NCBI RefSeq assembly: GCF_016462705.1
Contig: NZ_JAEMSS010000003.1
Location: 1-54,718, forward strand
Direction of reading: 5' to 3'
DNA: 54,718 bases
From: Nocardioides sp.
Lineage (GTDB): Bacteria; Actinomycetota; Actinomycetes; Propionibacteriales; Nocardioidaceae
Shown here: one piece after another, positions 23,387 through 31,786 of the stretch
Layout: each line of letters opens with the position of its first letter
Numbering within the stretch: the first letter of the stretch is position 1
The notes under the pieces: generated by a model
The model's database searches: none
What the model was told of the DNA's origin: nothing
What the model saw: the letters and a program-made list of their open reading frames with translations, nothing else
Program-made: the position numbers and the translations under genes

Positions 23387-24768
23387 AGGCGTTCGAACCC
23401 CCGGCGCAGCTCCCAGTCGGTCACCGCGGCGTTGTAGGCCGCCAGCTCGACGTCGGCCATGTTGACGTAGTGGTCGACGACCTCGTCGCCGAAGCACGAC
23501 CGCGCGACGGCAGAGGCCGCGAAGATCTCGCGAGCCTCGGCCAGCGTCCCCGGGACGTGCGGCTTGTCGGAGTCGTAGGCGTTGCCGACCAGCTCGGGCT
23601 CGAGCTCGAGCCCCTGCTCGATGCCGTGGAGGCCGCCGGCGAGCATCGCGGCCAGGGCCAGGTAGGGATTGACGTCGGCGCCGGGGACCCGGTTCTCCAT
23701 GCGGGCACCGGCCCCCCTCCCGACCAGCCGCACCGCGCAGGTGCGGTTGTCCTGGCCCCAGGCGATCGCGGTCGGGGCGAACGACCCGGCGGCGAAGCGC
23801 TTGTAGGAGTTGATGTTGGGCGCGTAGAGCAGCGTGAAGTCGGCCATCGTCGCCAGGACGCCGGCGACGAACGAGTCGTAGAGCGGGGTGGACGTCCCGG
23901 CGTCGGCGTCCCAGAAGACCAGCGAGCCGTCCTCACCGCGCAGCGACAGGTGGATGTGGCAGGAGCTGCCCTCGCGCTGGTCGAACTTGGACATGAAGGT
24001 GATCGCCTTGCCCTGCTGGGCCGCGATCTCCTTGGCGACGGTCTTGTAGACCGCGTGGTTGTCGGCCGTGGTGAGCGCGTCGGCGTAGAGGAAGCCGACC
24101 TCGTGCTGGCCGAAGTTGCACTCGCCCTTGGCGCCCTCGACGTCCAGGCCCGCGGCGTACATCGTGTTGCGGATCGCGCGCAGCAGTGGCTCCACCCGGG
24201 TCGTGCCGAGGATCGAGTAGTCGACGTTGTACTGGTTCACCGGCGTCAGGTCGCGGTACCCGGCGTCGAAGGCCGCCTCGTAGGTCGTGTCGAAGGCGAT
24301 GAACTCCAGCTCGGTCCCGGCCAGGACCTGCCACTGCTGGGCAGCCGCCTTGTCGAGCTGGGCCTGGAGGATGGTCCGGGGCGACTGCACGACCGGGGCA
24401 TGGTCGAGCCAGACCAGGTCGCACTGGATCATCGCGGTCCTCGGCAGGTGGGTGAGCAGCCGGATGGTGCGGTCGTCGAGGACGAACTCCATGTCGCCGT
24501 AGCCGCGCTCCCAGGACGACATGGCGTAGCCGCCGACGGTGTTCATGTCCACGTCGACGGCGAGCAGGTAGTTGCAGCCCTCGGTGCCGTGCTCGACCAC
24601 GTGGTCCACGAAGTAGCGACCGTGCAGCCGCTTGCCCTGGAGCCGGCCCTGCATGTCGGTGAAGGCGACGACGACCGTGTCGACCTCACCGTCCTCGATC
24701 CGGACGACCAGCTGTTCCATCGACAGGTGCCTGTCGTTGCGGAGCGGGCTCTGGGGTTTTCGGGCCAC
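23383..24768 (-). CDS. Glutamine-synthetase-like gamma-glutamyl amine ligase (GlnA4/GlnA3/PuuA type)
   Basis: This 461-residue GS superfamily protein has the beta-grasp start, AGTELEFIAFD, the metal-binding GECNFGQHEVGF, the CHIHLSL His segment and ENRVPGADVNPYL near the end. Instead of ammonia, this branch attaches glutamate to an amine at ATP cost. In Streptomyces coelicolor, GlnA4 handles ethanolamine and GlnA3 polyamines. Neighbouring ALDH, SDR and gamma-glutamyl hydrolase genes support this over true glutamine synthesis. The GTG start follows AGGAAG by 4 bases. It lies 7 bases after the FadR-type regulator gene, in one operon. Confidence 0.92.
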   Translation of the reverse strand: MARKPQSPLRNDRHLSMEQLVVRIEDGEVDTVVVAFTDMQGRLQGKRLHGRYFVDHVVEHGTEGCNYLLAVDVDMNTVGGYAMSSWERGYGDMEFVLDDRTIRLLTHLPRTAMIQCDLVWLDHAPVVQSPRTILQAQLDKAAAQQWQVLAGTELEFIAFDTTYEAAFDAGYRDLTPVNQYNVDYSILGTTRVEPLLRAIRNTMYAAGLDVEGAKGECNFGQHEVGFLYADALTTADNHAVYKTVAKEIAAQQGKAITFMSKFDQREGSSCHIHLSLRGEDGSLVFWDADAGTSTPLYDSFVAGVLATMADFTLLYAPNINSYKRFAAGSFAPTAIAWGQDNRTCAVRLVGRGAGARMENRVPGADVNPYLALAAMLAGGLHGIEQGLELEPELVGNAYDSDKPHVPGTLAEAREIFAASAVARSCFGDEVVDHYVNMADVELAAYNAAVTDWELRRGFERL

Positions 24769-24775
24769 GGTCTTC

Positions 24776-25507
24776 CTATCCCACGAGGCCGCGCAGGAGC
24801 GCGGCCGTGTCGTCGCAGTGCTCCTGCATGACCTTGCGCGCCCGGTCGGGCTTCCCGGCGAGGATGGCGTTGACCAGCCGGGCGTGCTGCCGGTCGGAGT
24901 GGGCGATGTTGGTGCCCAGCACCGGGATCGCCAGCAGCATCTCGTGCAGCACGGACTGCACCGACGTCACCGCTTCGACGGTCCGCGGTGAGTCGGTCAG
25001 CGCCGCGATCGTCAGGTGGAACCGGGAGTCCGCCTGCCGGTGCGCCGCCGGCTTGTCCGCGGCGGCCACCTCGGTGTGAGCCTGCTCGAGCTGCTGCCGG
25101 CGCACGTCGTCGAGCGGCCGGGAGGCGGCGAGCTCCGCGGCACCTGGCTCCACGATCCGGCGGTAGTCCAGCGAGTCCAGCCAGTCCCGCCGCCGGTCGT
25201 CGGTGATGCGGGCCGCGGCCCGGGCCGACGGGGTGCCGGGCTTGAGGGTGACGACGGTGCCGCCGCTGCGGCCCCGGGTGGTCTCCACGAGACCGGCCTG
25301 ACGTAGTGCGGCCATCGCCTCACGGAGCGTGGCCCGCGACACCCCCAGGAGCTCGGCGAGGTCCCTCTCGGCCGGCAGCGTGGTGCCCCGCGGGTAGACG
25401 CCGAGCCGGATGGCGGTCGCCAGCTGCTCCACGCACGCCTCGAAGGCGTGATGGCCCCGCACCGGCCGCAGCACGGCTGCGGGGAGGTGGGGGGACGGCA
25501 GGGCCAT
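24776..25507 (-). CDS. FadR-type GntR regulator (FCD domain) of the amine cluster
   Basis: The product has 243 residues. An N-terminal winged helix (LPAERDLAELLGVSRATLREAMAAL, then GLVETTRGRSGGTVV) is followed by an all-helical FCD ligand domain with metal-binding His residues (SRFHLTIAALT, IAHSDRQHARLVNAI). It should sense a pathway amine or intermediate and control both arms of the cluster. The ATG at 25507 lies 7 bases after GAGGAT, which itself follows a perfect TTGACA by 18 bases. GAGGA could instead serve as a ribosome site. Upstream ATGs (25516) are alternatives. A near-palindrome in the divergent gap is the likely binding site. Confidence 0.92.
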   Translation of the reverse strand: MALPSPHLPAAVLRPVRGHHAFEACVEQLATAIRLGVYPRGTTLPAERDLAELLGVSRATLREAMAALRQAGLVETTRGRSGGTVVTLKPGTPSARAAARITDDRRRDWLDSLDYRRIVEPGAAELAASRPLDDVRRQQLEQAHTEVAAADKPAAHRQADSRFHLTIAALTDSPRTVEAVTSVQSVLHEMLLAIPVLGTNIAHSDRQHARLVNAILAGKPDRARKVMQEHCDDTAALLRGLVG

Positions 25508-25514
25508 GGCGGAC

Positions 25515-25544
25515 ATCCTCAGGACGACGGACACGCGGTGTCAA
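25515..25544 (-). promoter_or_regulatory. Putative promoter of the regulator-GS operon, TTGACA-N18-GAGGAT
   Basis: On the minus strand a perfect -35 TTGACA (25544-25539) lies 18 bases before GAGGAT (25520-25515), which ends 7 bases before the ATG. The -10 is weak and might be a Shine-Dalgarno instead. Confidence 0.5.
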
Positions 25545-25558
25545 CGAGAGCGGGGGCT

Positions 25559-25580
25559 AATGGTCTGAGTTCATACCATT
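25559..25580. promoter_or_regulatory. FadR-type operator candidate, 22-bp near-palindrome
   Basis: Arms AATGGT and ACCATT are perfect, and 9 of 11 half-site positions match over the full 22 bp. It sits in the divergent gap between the FadR-type regulator and the permease, upstream of both promoters. The TGGT/ACCA core is typical for FadR-subfamily sites. Confidence 0.6.
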
Positions 25581-25594
25581 TTTACCGCAGGGCA

Positions 25595-25624
25595 TTTACA
25601 GCCCGAACGCCACGGGTCTAGGTT
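25595..25624 (+). promoter_or_regulatory. Putative promoter of the permease-kinase-oxidoreductase operon, TTTACA-N18-TAGGTT
   Basis: -35 TTTACA (25595-25600) and -10 TAGGTT (25619-25624) are 18 bases apart. The start should fall near 25631, leaving a 5' leader of about 30 bases that contains GGAAGG before the ATG. Confidence 0.55.
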
Positions 25625-25661
25625 CCCGATCAATTCGGACGTTCCTCCTGGAAGGTGTCCC

Positions 25662-27284
25662 ATGCCTGAAGCGCACGAGCAGATCCACCCACATCATCCG
25701 CACCTCAACGAGGACGAGGCGACCCTCGCGAAGCTCGGCTACAAGCAGGAGCTGTCGAGGACGTGGTCCGGCTTCTCCAACTTCGCGATCTCCTTCTCGA
25801 TCATCTCGATCCTGGCCGGCTGCTTCACGACCTTCGGCCAGGGCTTCAACAACGGCGGTCCCGTCGCGATCTCGTGGGGCTGGCCGATCGTCTCGGCGTT
25901 CATCCTGATCATCGGCTTCACCATGTCCGAGCTGGTGTCGGCCTACCCCACCTCGGGTGGCATCTACTGGTGGGCGTCCAAGCTGGGCGGCCCGCGGGCG
26001 GGGTTCTTCACCGGCTGGCTCAACCTGATCGGCCTGGTCGCCGTGACCGCGTCGGTCGCCTACGGCTGTGCCACGTTCATCGACCTCACGCTGAGCGTCT
26101 TCTCGGAGGGCTGGGCCGAGGACTACTCGCTGAGCCGGGTGTTCGTCATCTTCCTGGTGCTGCTCGCCATCGCCTCGCTGCTCAACATCTTCAGCGGCCA
26201 CCTGATGGCGGTCATGAACAACGTCTCGGTGTGGTGGCACGTTGTGGGAGCCGCGTTCATCGTCGTGGTGCTCATCTTCGTGCCGGACAACCACCAGAGC
26301 TTCAGCTACGTCTTCACCGAGCGCTTCAACAACTCCGGCTACTCCGACGGCGCCAACGACAGCGCCCTGTACTGGCTGCTCGTCATCCCGTTCGGGCTGC
26401 TGCTCACGCAGTACACGATCACGGGGTTCGACGCGTCCGCACACCTCTCGGAGGAGACCCAGGCCGCCTCTGAAGGAGCCGCCAAGGGGATCTGGCGGTC
26501 CATCTTCTACTCCGCGATCGGTGGCTGGATCCTCCTCCTGACGTTCCTCTTCGCGATCCCGGACGACGCCGCGGGCAACCCCGACAACGCCGGCGTCGGG
26601 GGCGGTGGGGTGGCGTACATCTTCACCTCCGCCCTGGACAACGACCTCGCCGCCACCGTGCTCCTGGTCTCGGCGGTCGGGCAGTTCTTCTGCACCACGG
26701 CCTGCATGACGAGCGCGTCCCGGATGACCTTCGCGTTCAGCCGGGACGGGGCCATCCCCGGGTCCGGCCTGTGGTCCAAGGTCAACGCGGCCAAGGTGCC
26801 GGCCAACGCGGTGCTGCTGGTCGCGGTCGTCGCCGCGCTGATCACCCTGCCGGCGCTGGTCGAGGTCAACATCGGCACCGAGGAGGAGCCGCTGATCGTC
26901 CCGACCGCCTTCTACGCGGTGGTCTCGGTCGCCGTGATCGGCCTCTACCTGGCCTTCCTGATCCCGATCTGGCTCCGGTGGAAGATCGGCGACGCCTTCG
27001 AGCCCGGCTCCTGGAACAACGGCCAGAAGTACAAGTGGATGAACCTCATCGCGGTGGCCGAGATCGCGATCATCTGCGTCTACTTCGTGCTGCCGTTCGT
27101 CCCGGCGGGCAGCCCGTTCAGCGAGAACTTCGACCTGAAGTTCGTCAACTACGCACCGGTGCTGACCATCGGGTCGCTCGTCATCCTCTGGATCTGGTGG
27201 AGCGTCTCGGCGAAGAACTGGTACACGGGTCCCAAGCACACGATCGACCCGGCGGTCGTCGAGGCCTTCGACGAACGGGCGTGA
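25662..27284 (+). CDS. APC-family amino acid/amine permease
   Basis: This 540-residue integral membrane protein has about 12 helices. The N-terminal SFAISFSIISIL and GGPVAISWGWPIV region and the PTSGGIYWWASKLGG motif mark the amino acid/choline transporter branch of the APC superfamily. GFDASAHLSEETQ is the conserved helix-6 region. It should import the amine used by the cluster, by proton or sodium coupling. GGAAGG lies 6 bases before the ATG. Its TGA overlaps the GTG of the kinase-like gene (GTGA). It is under the divergent operator shared with the FadR-type regulator. Confidence 0.93.
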   Translation: MPEAHEQIHPHHPHLNEDEATLAKLGYKQELSRTWSGFSNFAISFSIISILAGCFTTFGQGFNNGGPVAISWGWPIVSAFILIIGFTMSELVSAYPTSGGIYWWASKLGGPRAGFFTGWLNLIGLVAVTASVAYGCATFIDLTLSVFSEGWAEDYSLSRVFVIFLVLLAIASLLNIFSGHLMAVMNNVSVWWHVVGAAFIVVVLIFVPDNHQSFSYVFTERFNNSGYSDGANDSALYWLLVIPFGLLLTQYTITGFDASAHLSEETQAASEGAAKGIWRSIFYSAIGGWILLLTFLFAIPDDAAGNPDNAGVGGGGVAYIFTSALDNDLAATVLLVSAVGQFFCTTACMTSASRMTFAFSRDGAIPGSGLWSKVNAAKVPANAVLLVAVVAALITLPALVEVNIGTEEEPLIVPTAFYAVVSVAVIGLYLAFLIPIWLRWKIGDAFEPGSWNNGQKYKWMNLIAVAEIAIICVYFVLPFVPAGSPFSENFDLKFVNYAPVLTIGSLVILWIWWSVSAKNWYTGPKHTIDPAVVEAFDERA

Positions 27285-28192
27285 CTCCTGACCTGGGCCG
27301 CCTCGCCGTCCTGGCGGGGCGGTCCTGGTCGGTCACCGAGCTGCCGGGCGGGCTGACCAACCGCAACCTGAGGGTGACCACGACCGACGAGGGCGAGCCC
27401 CTCGACCTCGTGGTGCGCTGCTCGCAGGGGGACCCCGGGCTGCTCGGGATCGACCGGGACGCCGAGCACCTCAACACCGTCGTCGCGGCCGGCGCGGGTG
27501 TCGGCCCGGGGGTCGTGGAGTACCGGCCGGACCTGGGGATGCTGGTGATCGAGTTCCTCCCGGGGCACCCGCTGGTGAACGACTCGTTCCGCGATGCCGC
27601 CGTGCTGGCGAGGTCCGCCGAGGCATGCCGGCGGCTGCACGCCGGTGGCCGGTTCACCAACCACTTCGACATGTTCGAGCGCCAGGCGGGCTACCTGGCC
27701 GTCGTGAGGGAGCGCGGGTTCGCCCTGCCGGCGACGTACGACGACCACGCCGACGCCTGGGAGGCGGTGCGCCGGGCACTGCTGACCGACCCGCGGCCGA
27801 CCGTGCCCTGCAACAACGACCTGCTGGCCGCCAACTTCATCGACGACGACGACCAGGTCTGGCTCATCGACTACGAATACTCCGGGAACAACGACGCCTG
27901 CTTCGAGCTCGGCAACACCTCGACGGAGTGCGACTTCACCCCGGAGCAGACCGAGGCCTACACCGAGGCCTACTTCGGCAGCCCGACCGCCGCGGACCTG
28001 GCCCGGGTGCGGCTGCAGGCGCTCTGCAGCCAGTACGGATGGTCTCTGTGGGGCTTCATCCAGGCCGCCACGAGCCCGATGGACTTCGACTTCCACGGCT
28101 GGGGCATGGAGCGGTTCGACAAGGCCGAGGCAACGTTCCGGGGGCCGGAGCTCGACCGGCTGCTGAGGGAGGTGGCGGGCACCGGTGGCTGA
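27281..28192 (+). CDS. Choline/ethanolamine kinase-like phosphotransferase
   Basis: The 303-residue product has the choline kinase/APH fold. Visible are the Brenner loop CNNDLLAANFI (usual HNDxxxxN, with Cys for His) and the DFG-equivalent plus choline kinase motif LIDYEYSGNNDACFELGN. The N-lobe GGLTNRNLRV is the nucleotide loop. It likely phosphorylates choline, ethanolamine or a relative. The frame in the ORF track begins antisense-like inside the permease gene; the GTG at 27281 overlaps the permease stop (GTGA). Its 3' end overlaps the flavoprotein start by 8 bases, so the three genes are tightly coupled. Confidence 0.85.
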   Translation: MTPDLGRLAVLAGRSWSVTELPGGLTNRNLRVTTTDEGEPLDLVVRCSQGDPGLLGIDRDAEHLNTVVAAGAGVGPGVVEYRPDLGMLVIEFLPGHPLVNDSFRDAAVLARSAEACRRLHAGGRFTNHFDMFERQAGYLAVVRERGFALPATYDDHADAWEAVRRALLTDPRPTVPCNNDLLAANFIDDDDQVWLIDYEYSGNNDACFELGNTSTECDFTPEQTEAYTEAYFGSPTAADLARVRLQALCSQYGWSLWGFIQAATSPMDFDFHGWGMERFDKAEATFRGPELDRLLREVAGTGG

Positions 28193-30617
28193 CGTTCCCG
28201 CACGCGCCCAGGTCGTCGTCGTCGGCGGGGGAGTCGTCGGCTGCTCGGTGGCGTACCACCTCACCAAGCTGGGCTGGACCGACGTGCTGCTCCTGGAGCA
28301 GGGCCACCTCACCGGTGGGACGACCTGGCACGCCGCCGGCCTCGTCGGACCGCTGCGGGCCAGCGAGAGCGGCACCCGTCTCGTGCAGTACTCCGCGGAG
28401 CTCTACGCCTCCCTCGAAGCCGAGACCGGCCTGGCGACCGGCTACCGCAACGTCGGCGGGGTCATCGTCGCCCGCACCGAGGACCGGATGGTCCAGCTCC
28501 GGCGCACGGCCGCCAACGCGGCGGCGTACGACCTGGAGTGCGAGCTCATCTCGCCGAAGCGGGCGCAGGAGCTCTGGCCGCCGATGCAGGTCGAGGACCT
28601 GCTGGGCGCCATCTGGCTCCCGGGTGACGGCAAGGTCAACCCGACCGACCTGACCCAGTCGCTGGCCAAGGGCGCCCGGCTGGGTGGCGCGACAGTCCGG
28701 GAACAGGTGCGGGTCACCGGGTTCGAGGTGGACACCGGTGGCCGCCGACCGCGGGTCACCGCGGTCCGGACCGACCACGGCGACGTCGAGTGCGAGGTCG
28801 TCGTCAACTGCGCCGGCCAGTGGGCCCACGCCGTGGGTCTGCTCCTGGGCACGACGGTGCCGCTGCACTCAGCCGAGCACTTCTACGTCGTCACCGAGGC
28901 GGTCGAGGGCACCCACCCGGACCTCCCGATCATGCGTGACCCGGATGGCTGGACGTACTTCAAGGAGGAGGTCGGCGGCCTGGTCGTCGGCGGGTTCGAG
29001 CCGGAGGCGAAGCCCTGGCGCGCACCGGACGACCTGCCGCACCCCTTCGAGTTCCAGCTGCTCGAGGAGGACTGGGAGCACTTCTCGGTGCTGATGGACG
29101 AGGCGCTGCACCGGGTCCCGGCGCTTGCCGAGACCGGCATCCGCAAGTTCTACAACGGCCCGGAGTCGTTCACCCCGGACAACCAGTTCCTCCTCGGCCG
29201 CACTCCCGAGGTCGAGAACGCCTTCATCGGCGCCGGCTTCAACTCCGTCGGCATCGCGTCCGCCGGCGGCGCCGGCCGGGCCCTGGCGGAGTGGATCGTG
29301 GCAGGGGAACCGACGGGGGACCTCGTGGGCGTCGACATCCGCCGGTTCGCGCCGTTCCACGCCGACCGCTCGTTCCTGCGGGACCGGGTGGCCGAGGTCC
29401 TCGGGCTCCACTACGCGGTGCCGTGGCCCAACCTCGAGGTGGCGACCGCCCGCGACGTACGCCGGAGCCCGCTGCACGACCGGCTGGCGGAGGCCGGGGC
29501 GGTCTTCGGCTCCAAGATGGGCTGGGAGCGGCCCAACGTCTTCGCGCCGACCCCCGGCGCCGAGCTCGACTACAGCTGGGCCAAGCCGTCTTGGCTCGAG
29601 TGGTCGGTCGCCGAGCAGCTCGCCTGCCGGTCCGGCGTGGCGGTGTTCGACCAGACCTCGTTCTCCAAGTACGTCGTCGACGGGCCGGACGCGCTCGCCG
29701 CCCTGCAGTGGGTGTGCGCGGCCGACGTCGACGTCGCGGTGGGCCGGAGCGTCTACACGCCGTTCCTCAACGAGCGCGGCACCTACGAAGCCGACGTGAC
29801 CGTGACCCGCACGGCCCCGGACGCGTTCCTGGTGCTGTCGAGCTCGGCGACGACGGTGCGCGACCTGGACTGGATCCGTCGGCACACGCCCGTTGAGGCG
29901 CTCGACGTGACGGGGGACTACACGGTGCTCGGCGTCATGGGTCCGTCGTCCCGCGACCTGCTCGGCCTGCTGAGCGACGACGACCTGTCGGAGGAGGGCT
30001 TCCCGTTCGCCACCAGCCGGGAGATCGACCTCGTCCCGGCACGCGTGCGCGCGACCCGGATGACCTACGTCGGCGAGCTCGGCTGGGAGCTCCTCGTGCC
30101 GACCACCGACGCGGGGGAGGTGTACGCCGCCCTGATGACCGCCGGGAAGACGCTCGGCGTGGCCAACGCGGGCTACTACACGATCGAGTCGATGCGCCTG
30201 GAGAAGGGCTACCGCGCGTTCGCCCGCGAGCTGACGCCCGACTTCGGACCGGTCGAGGCCGGCCTCCTGTTCGCGACCGGGCTCAAGACGGACAAGGACT
30301 TCCTCGGCCGCGCGGCTCTCGAGGCGCACCGCGAGGAGCTCGCAGCGGGCGGGCCTCGGCGGCGACTCGTGTCCTTCGTGCTCGACGACCCCGAGCCGAT
30401 GCTCTGGGGCGGCGAGCTGCTGCTCCGTGACGGCGAGCCGGCGGGGCAGGTCACCAGCGCGGCCTGGGGGGCGACCGTCGGGGCCGCGGTCGGGCTGGCC
30501 TACCTGAGGGCGGCCGCTCCGGTGACCGCCGCATCGCTGGCGGGGGCACGCTTCGAGGTCGACGTCGCCGGCCGTCGGCACGCCGTGCAGGTCTCCCTGA
30601 GAGCCCCGCTGGCCTGA
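28185..30617 (+). CDS. FAD-dependent oxidoreductase with GcvT domain (dimethylglycine/sarcosine dehydrogenase-like)
   Basis: The 810-residue product has two parts. Residues 1-390 are a DAO-type FAD domain (VVVVGGGVVGCSVAYHL), with TTWHAAGL holding the His used for covalent FAD in dimethylglycine dehydrogenases, then the FAO_M region. From about 440 come the GcvT folate-binding domain (VFDQTSFSKYVVDGPDA, MTYVGELGWELLVP, MRLEKGYRAFAREL) and its C-terminal barrel. Such enzymes oxidatively demethylate N-methyl amines and pass the one-carbon unit to tetrahydrofolate. It is the last gene of the permease-kinase operon, so the imported amine may be N-methylated. The GTG start overlaps the kinase stop. 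Confidence 0.93.
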   Translation: MADVPARAQVVVVGGGVVGCSVAYHLTKLGWTDVLLLEQGHLTGGTTWHAAGLVGPLRASESGTRLVQYSAELYASLEAETGLATGYRNVGGVIVARTEDRMVQLRRTAANAAAYDLECELISPKRAQELWPPMQVEDLLGAIWLPGDGKVNPTDLTQSLAKGARLGGATVREQVRVTGFEVDTGGRRPRVTAVRTDHGDVECEVVVNCAGQWAHAVGLLLGTTVPLHSAEHFYVVTEAVEGTHPDLPIMRDPDGWTYFKEEVGGLVVGGFEPEAKPWRAPDDLPHPFEFQLLEEDWEHFSVLMDEALHRVPALAETGIRKFYNGPESFTPDNQFLLGRTPEVENAFIGAGFNSVGIASAGGAGRALAEWIVAGEPTGDLVGVDIRRFAPFHADRSFLRDRVAEVLGLHYAVPWPNLEVATARDVRRSPLHDRLAEAGAVFGSKMGWERPNVFAPTPGAELDYSWAKPSWLEWSVAEQLACRSGVAVFDQTSFSKYVVDGPDALAALQWVCAADVDVAVGRSVYTPFLNERGTYEADVTVTRTAPDAFLVLSSSATTVRDLDWIRRHTPVEALDVTGDYTVLGVMGPSSRDLLGLLSDDDLSEEGFPFATSREIDLVPARVRATRMTYVGELGWELLVPTTDAGEVYAALMTAGKTLGVANAGYYTIESMRLEKGYRAFARELTPDFGPVEAGLLFATGLKTDKDFLGRAALEAHREELAAGGPRRRLVSFVLDDPEPMLWGGELLLRDGEPAGQVTSAAWGATVGAAVGLAYLRAAAPVTAASLAGARFEVDVAGRRHAVQVSLRAPLA

Positions 30618-30628
30618 TCGAGGCGGGA

Positions 30629-30634
30629 TACCCT
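30629..30634 (+). promoter_or_regulatory. Putative -10 box TACCCT of the PP2C gene
   Basis: TACCCT ends 6 bases before the GTG at 30641 (leaderless geometry), 11 bases after the upstream stop. Confidence 0.5.
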
Positions 30635-30640
30635 GACGCC

Positions 30641-31786
30641 GTGGTGGAGACTCGGGCCACCCACGGAGGGGTGACGGGCTACGTCAGCGGTCGCGTGCGC
30701 AGCTGGCGCACCGGCTCGCGCGAGTCCCAGCTCTACGCCCTGGTCGTGCTCCTCGTCGGCATCAGCGTGTCCTTCGTGGTCTCGCTGGCCGCCCCGGCGT
30801 GGATGCCGCTGGCGGCGTACTTCGTGTGGCTGCTGGCCGCCATGCTCCTGCTGCGCTTCGAGCCGCTGATGGTGGCCGTCGGCTGGAACACGGTCGCCGT
30901 CATCGTCACGGAGGTCGCCCGGGGGTCCATGACGGGGCAGCGGCTGGTCGCCGTGGCGCTCTACCTGGTGGCGGTCGCGATGGTCGTCTTCCAGGCCAGC
31001 CGGCAGCGAAACGGGTTGCCGGGGCCGCTCAGCGAAGCGCTGCTCGCTGACCTGCGTGGCCGGCTCCAGCGCCAGGGCACGGTCCCTGACCTCCCGTCGG
31101 GGTGGCACTCGCAGACCGCGATGATCGCCTCCGACGGTGCCCACTACGCCGGCGACTTCCTGGTCGCAGACCTCAGTGAGGACCGGCGCCGGCTCGAGGT
31201 GATCCTCGTGGACGTGGTCGGGAAGGGCACGGCGGCCGGACCGGCCGCGCTCCAGTTCGCCGGCGCGCTGGGTGGGCTGATCGGGGCCCTCCCGCCGATC
31301 GACCTGTTCCGTGCCGCCAACGACTTCCTGCTCCGGCAGCCCGAGGACGAGCAGTTCGCCACGGCCGTGCACCTCGTGGTCGACCTCGCCGACGGGACCT
31401 ACGAGATCACCAGCGCCGGTCACCCGCCCGCGCTGCGGTACGACCTGCCCACGCGTGAGTGGGTGATCGACAACGCCCGCGGCACCGCGCTGGGAGTGCT
31501 CACCGACCCTGAGCTGCACCGGACCGACGGCAGGCTGTGCCCCGGCGAGGCCCTGATGTTCTACACCGACGGGGTCGTCGAGTCCCGCACGGCACATCTC
31601 GACGTGGGCATCGCCTGGCTCCAACGCATCGCCCGCGACGCGGTCAGCCGCGGCTTCGCCGGCGCCGCGCAACGGGTGATCGGCCAGGTCGCCCGCGGCG
31701 ACGACGACCGTGCCGTGCTGATCCTCAGCCGGGAGCCCGTCGTCACCCGGGCGGAGCCGGAGGAGTCGAGTACAGCTCGCGGATGA
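30641..31786 (+). CDS. Membrane-anchored PP2C-type (SpoIIE/RsbU-like) serine phosphatase
   Basis: This 381-residue protein has about four membrane helices in residues 30-115 and a cytoplasmic PPM/SpoIIE phosphatase domain from about 150. Metal-binding acidic motifs are visible: AGDFLVADL, VILVDVVGKGTAAG, MFYTDGVVES and DDRAVLIL. Such enzymes dephosphorylate anti-anti-sigma factors in stress signalling; no partner kinase or sigma factor is nearby and no sensor domain is seen beyond the membrane part. The GTG start is set by TACCCT. Its last 44 bases overlap the convergent ABC ATPase gene. Confidence 0.9.
   Translation: MVETRATHGGVTGYVSGRVRSWRTGSRESQLYALVVLLVGISVSFVVSLAAPAWMPLAAYFVWLLAAMLLLRFEPLMVAVGWNTVAVIVTEVARGSMTGQRLVAVALYLVAVAMVVFQASRQRNGLPGPLSEALLADLRGRLQRQGTVPDLPSGWHSQTAMIASDGAHYAGDFLVADLSEDRRRLEVILVDVVGKGTAAGPAALQFAGALGGLIGALPPIDLFRAANDFLLRQPEDEQFATAVHLVVDLADGTYEITSAGHPPALRYDLPTREWVIDNARGTALGVLTDPELHRTDGRLCPGEALMFYTDGVVESRTAHLDVGIAWLQRIARDAVSRGFAGAAQRVIGQVARGDDDRAVLILSREPVVTRAEPEESSTARG

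Noticed and set aside
23383-24768. Classical glutamine synthetase (GlnA)
   Set aside because: Amine-catabolic neighbours and the GlnA3/GlnA4/PuuA-like sequence make an amine ligase more likely; no glnE or glnB genes are near.
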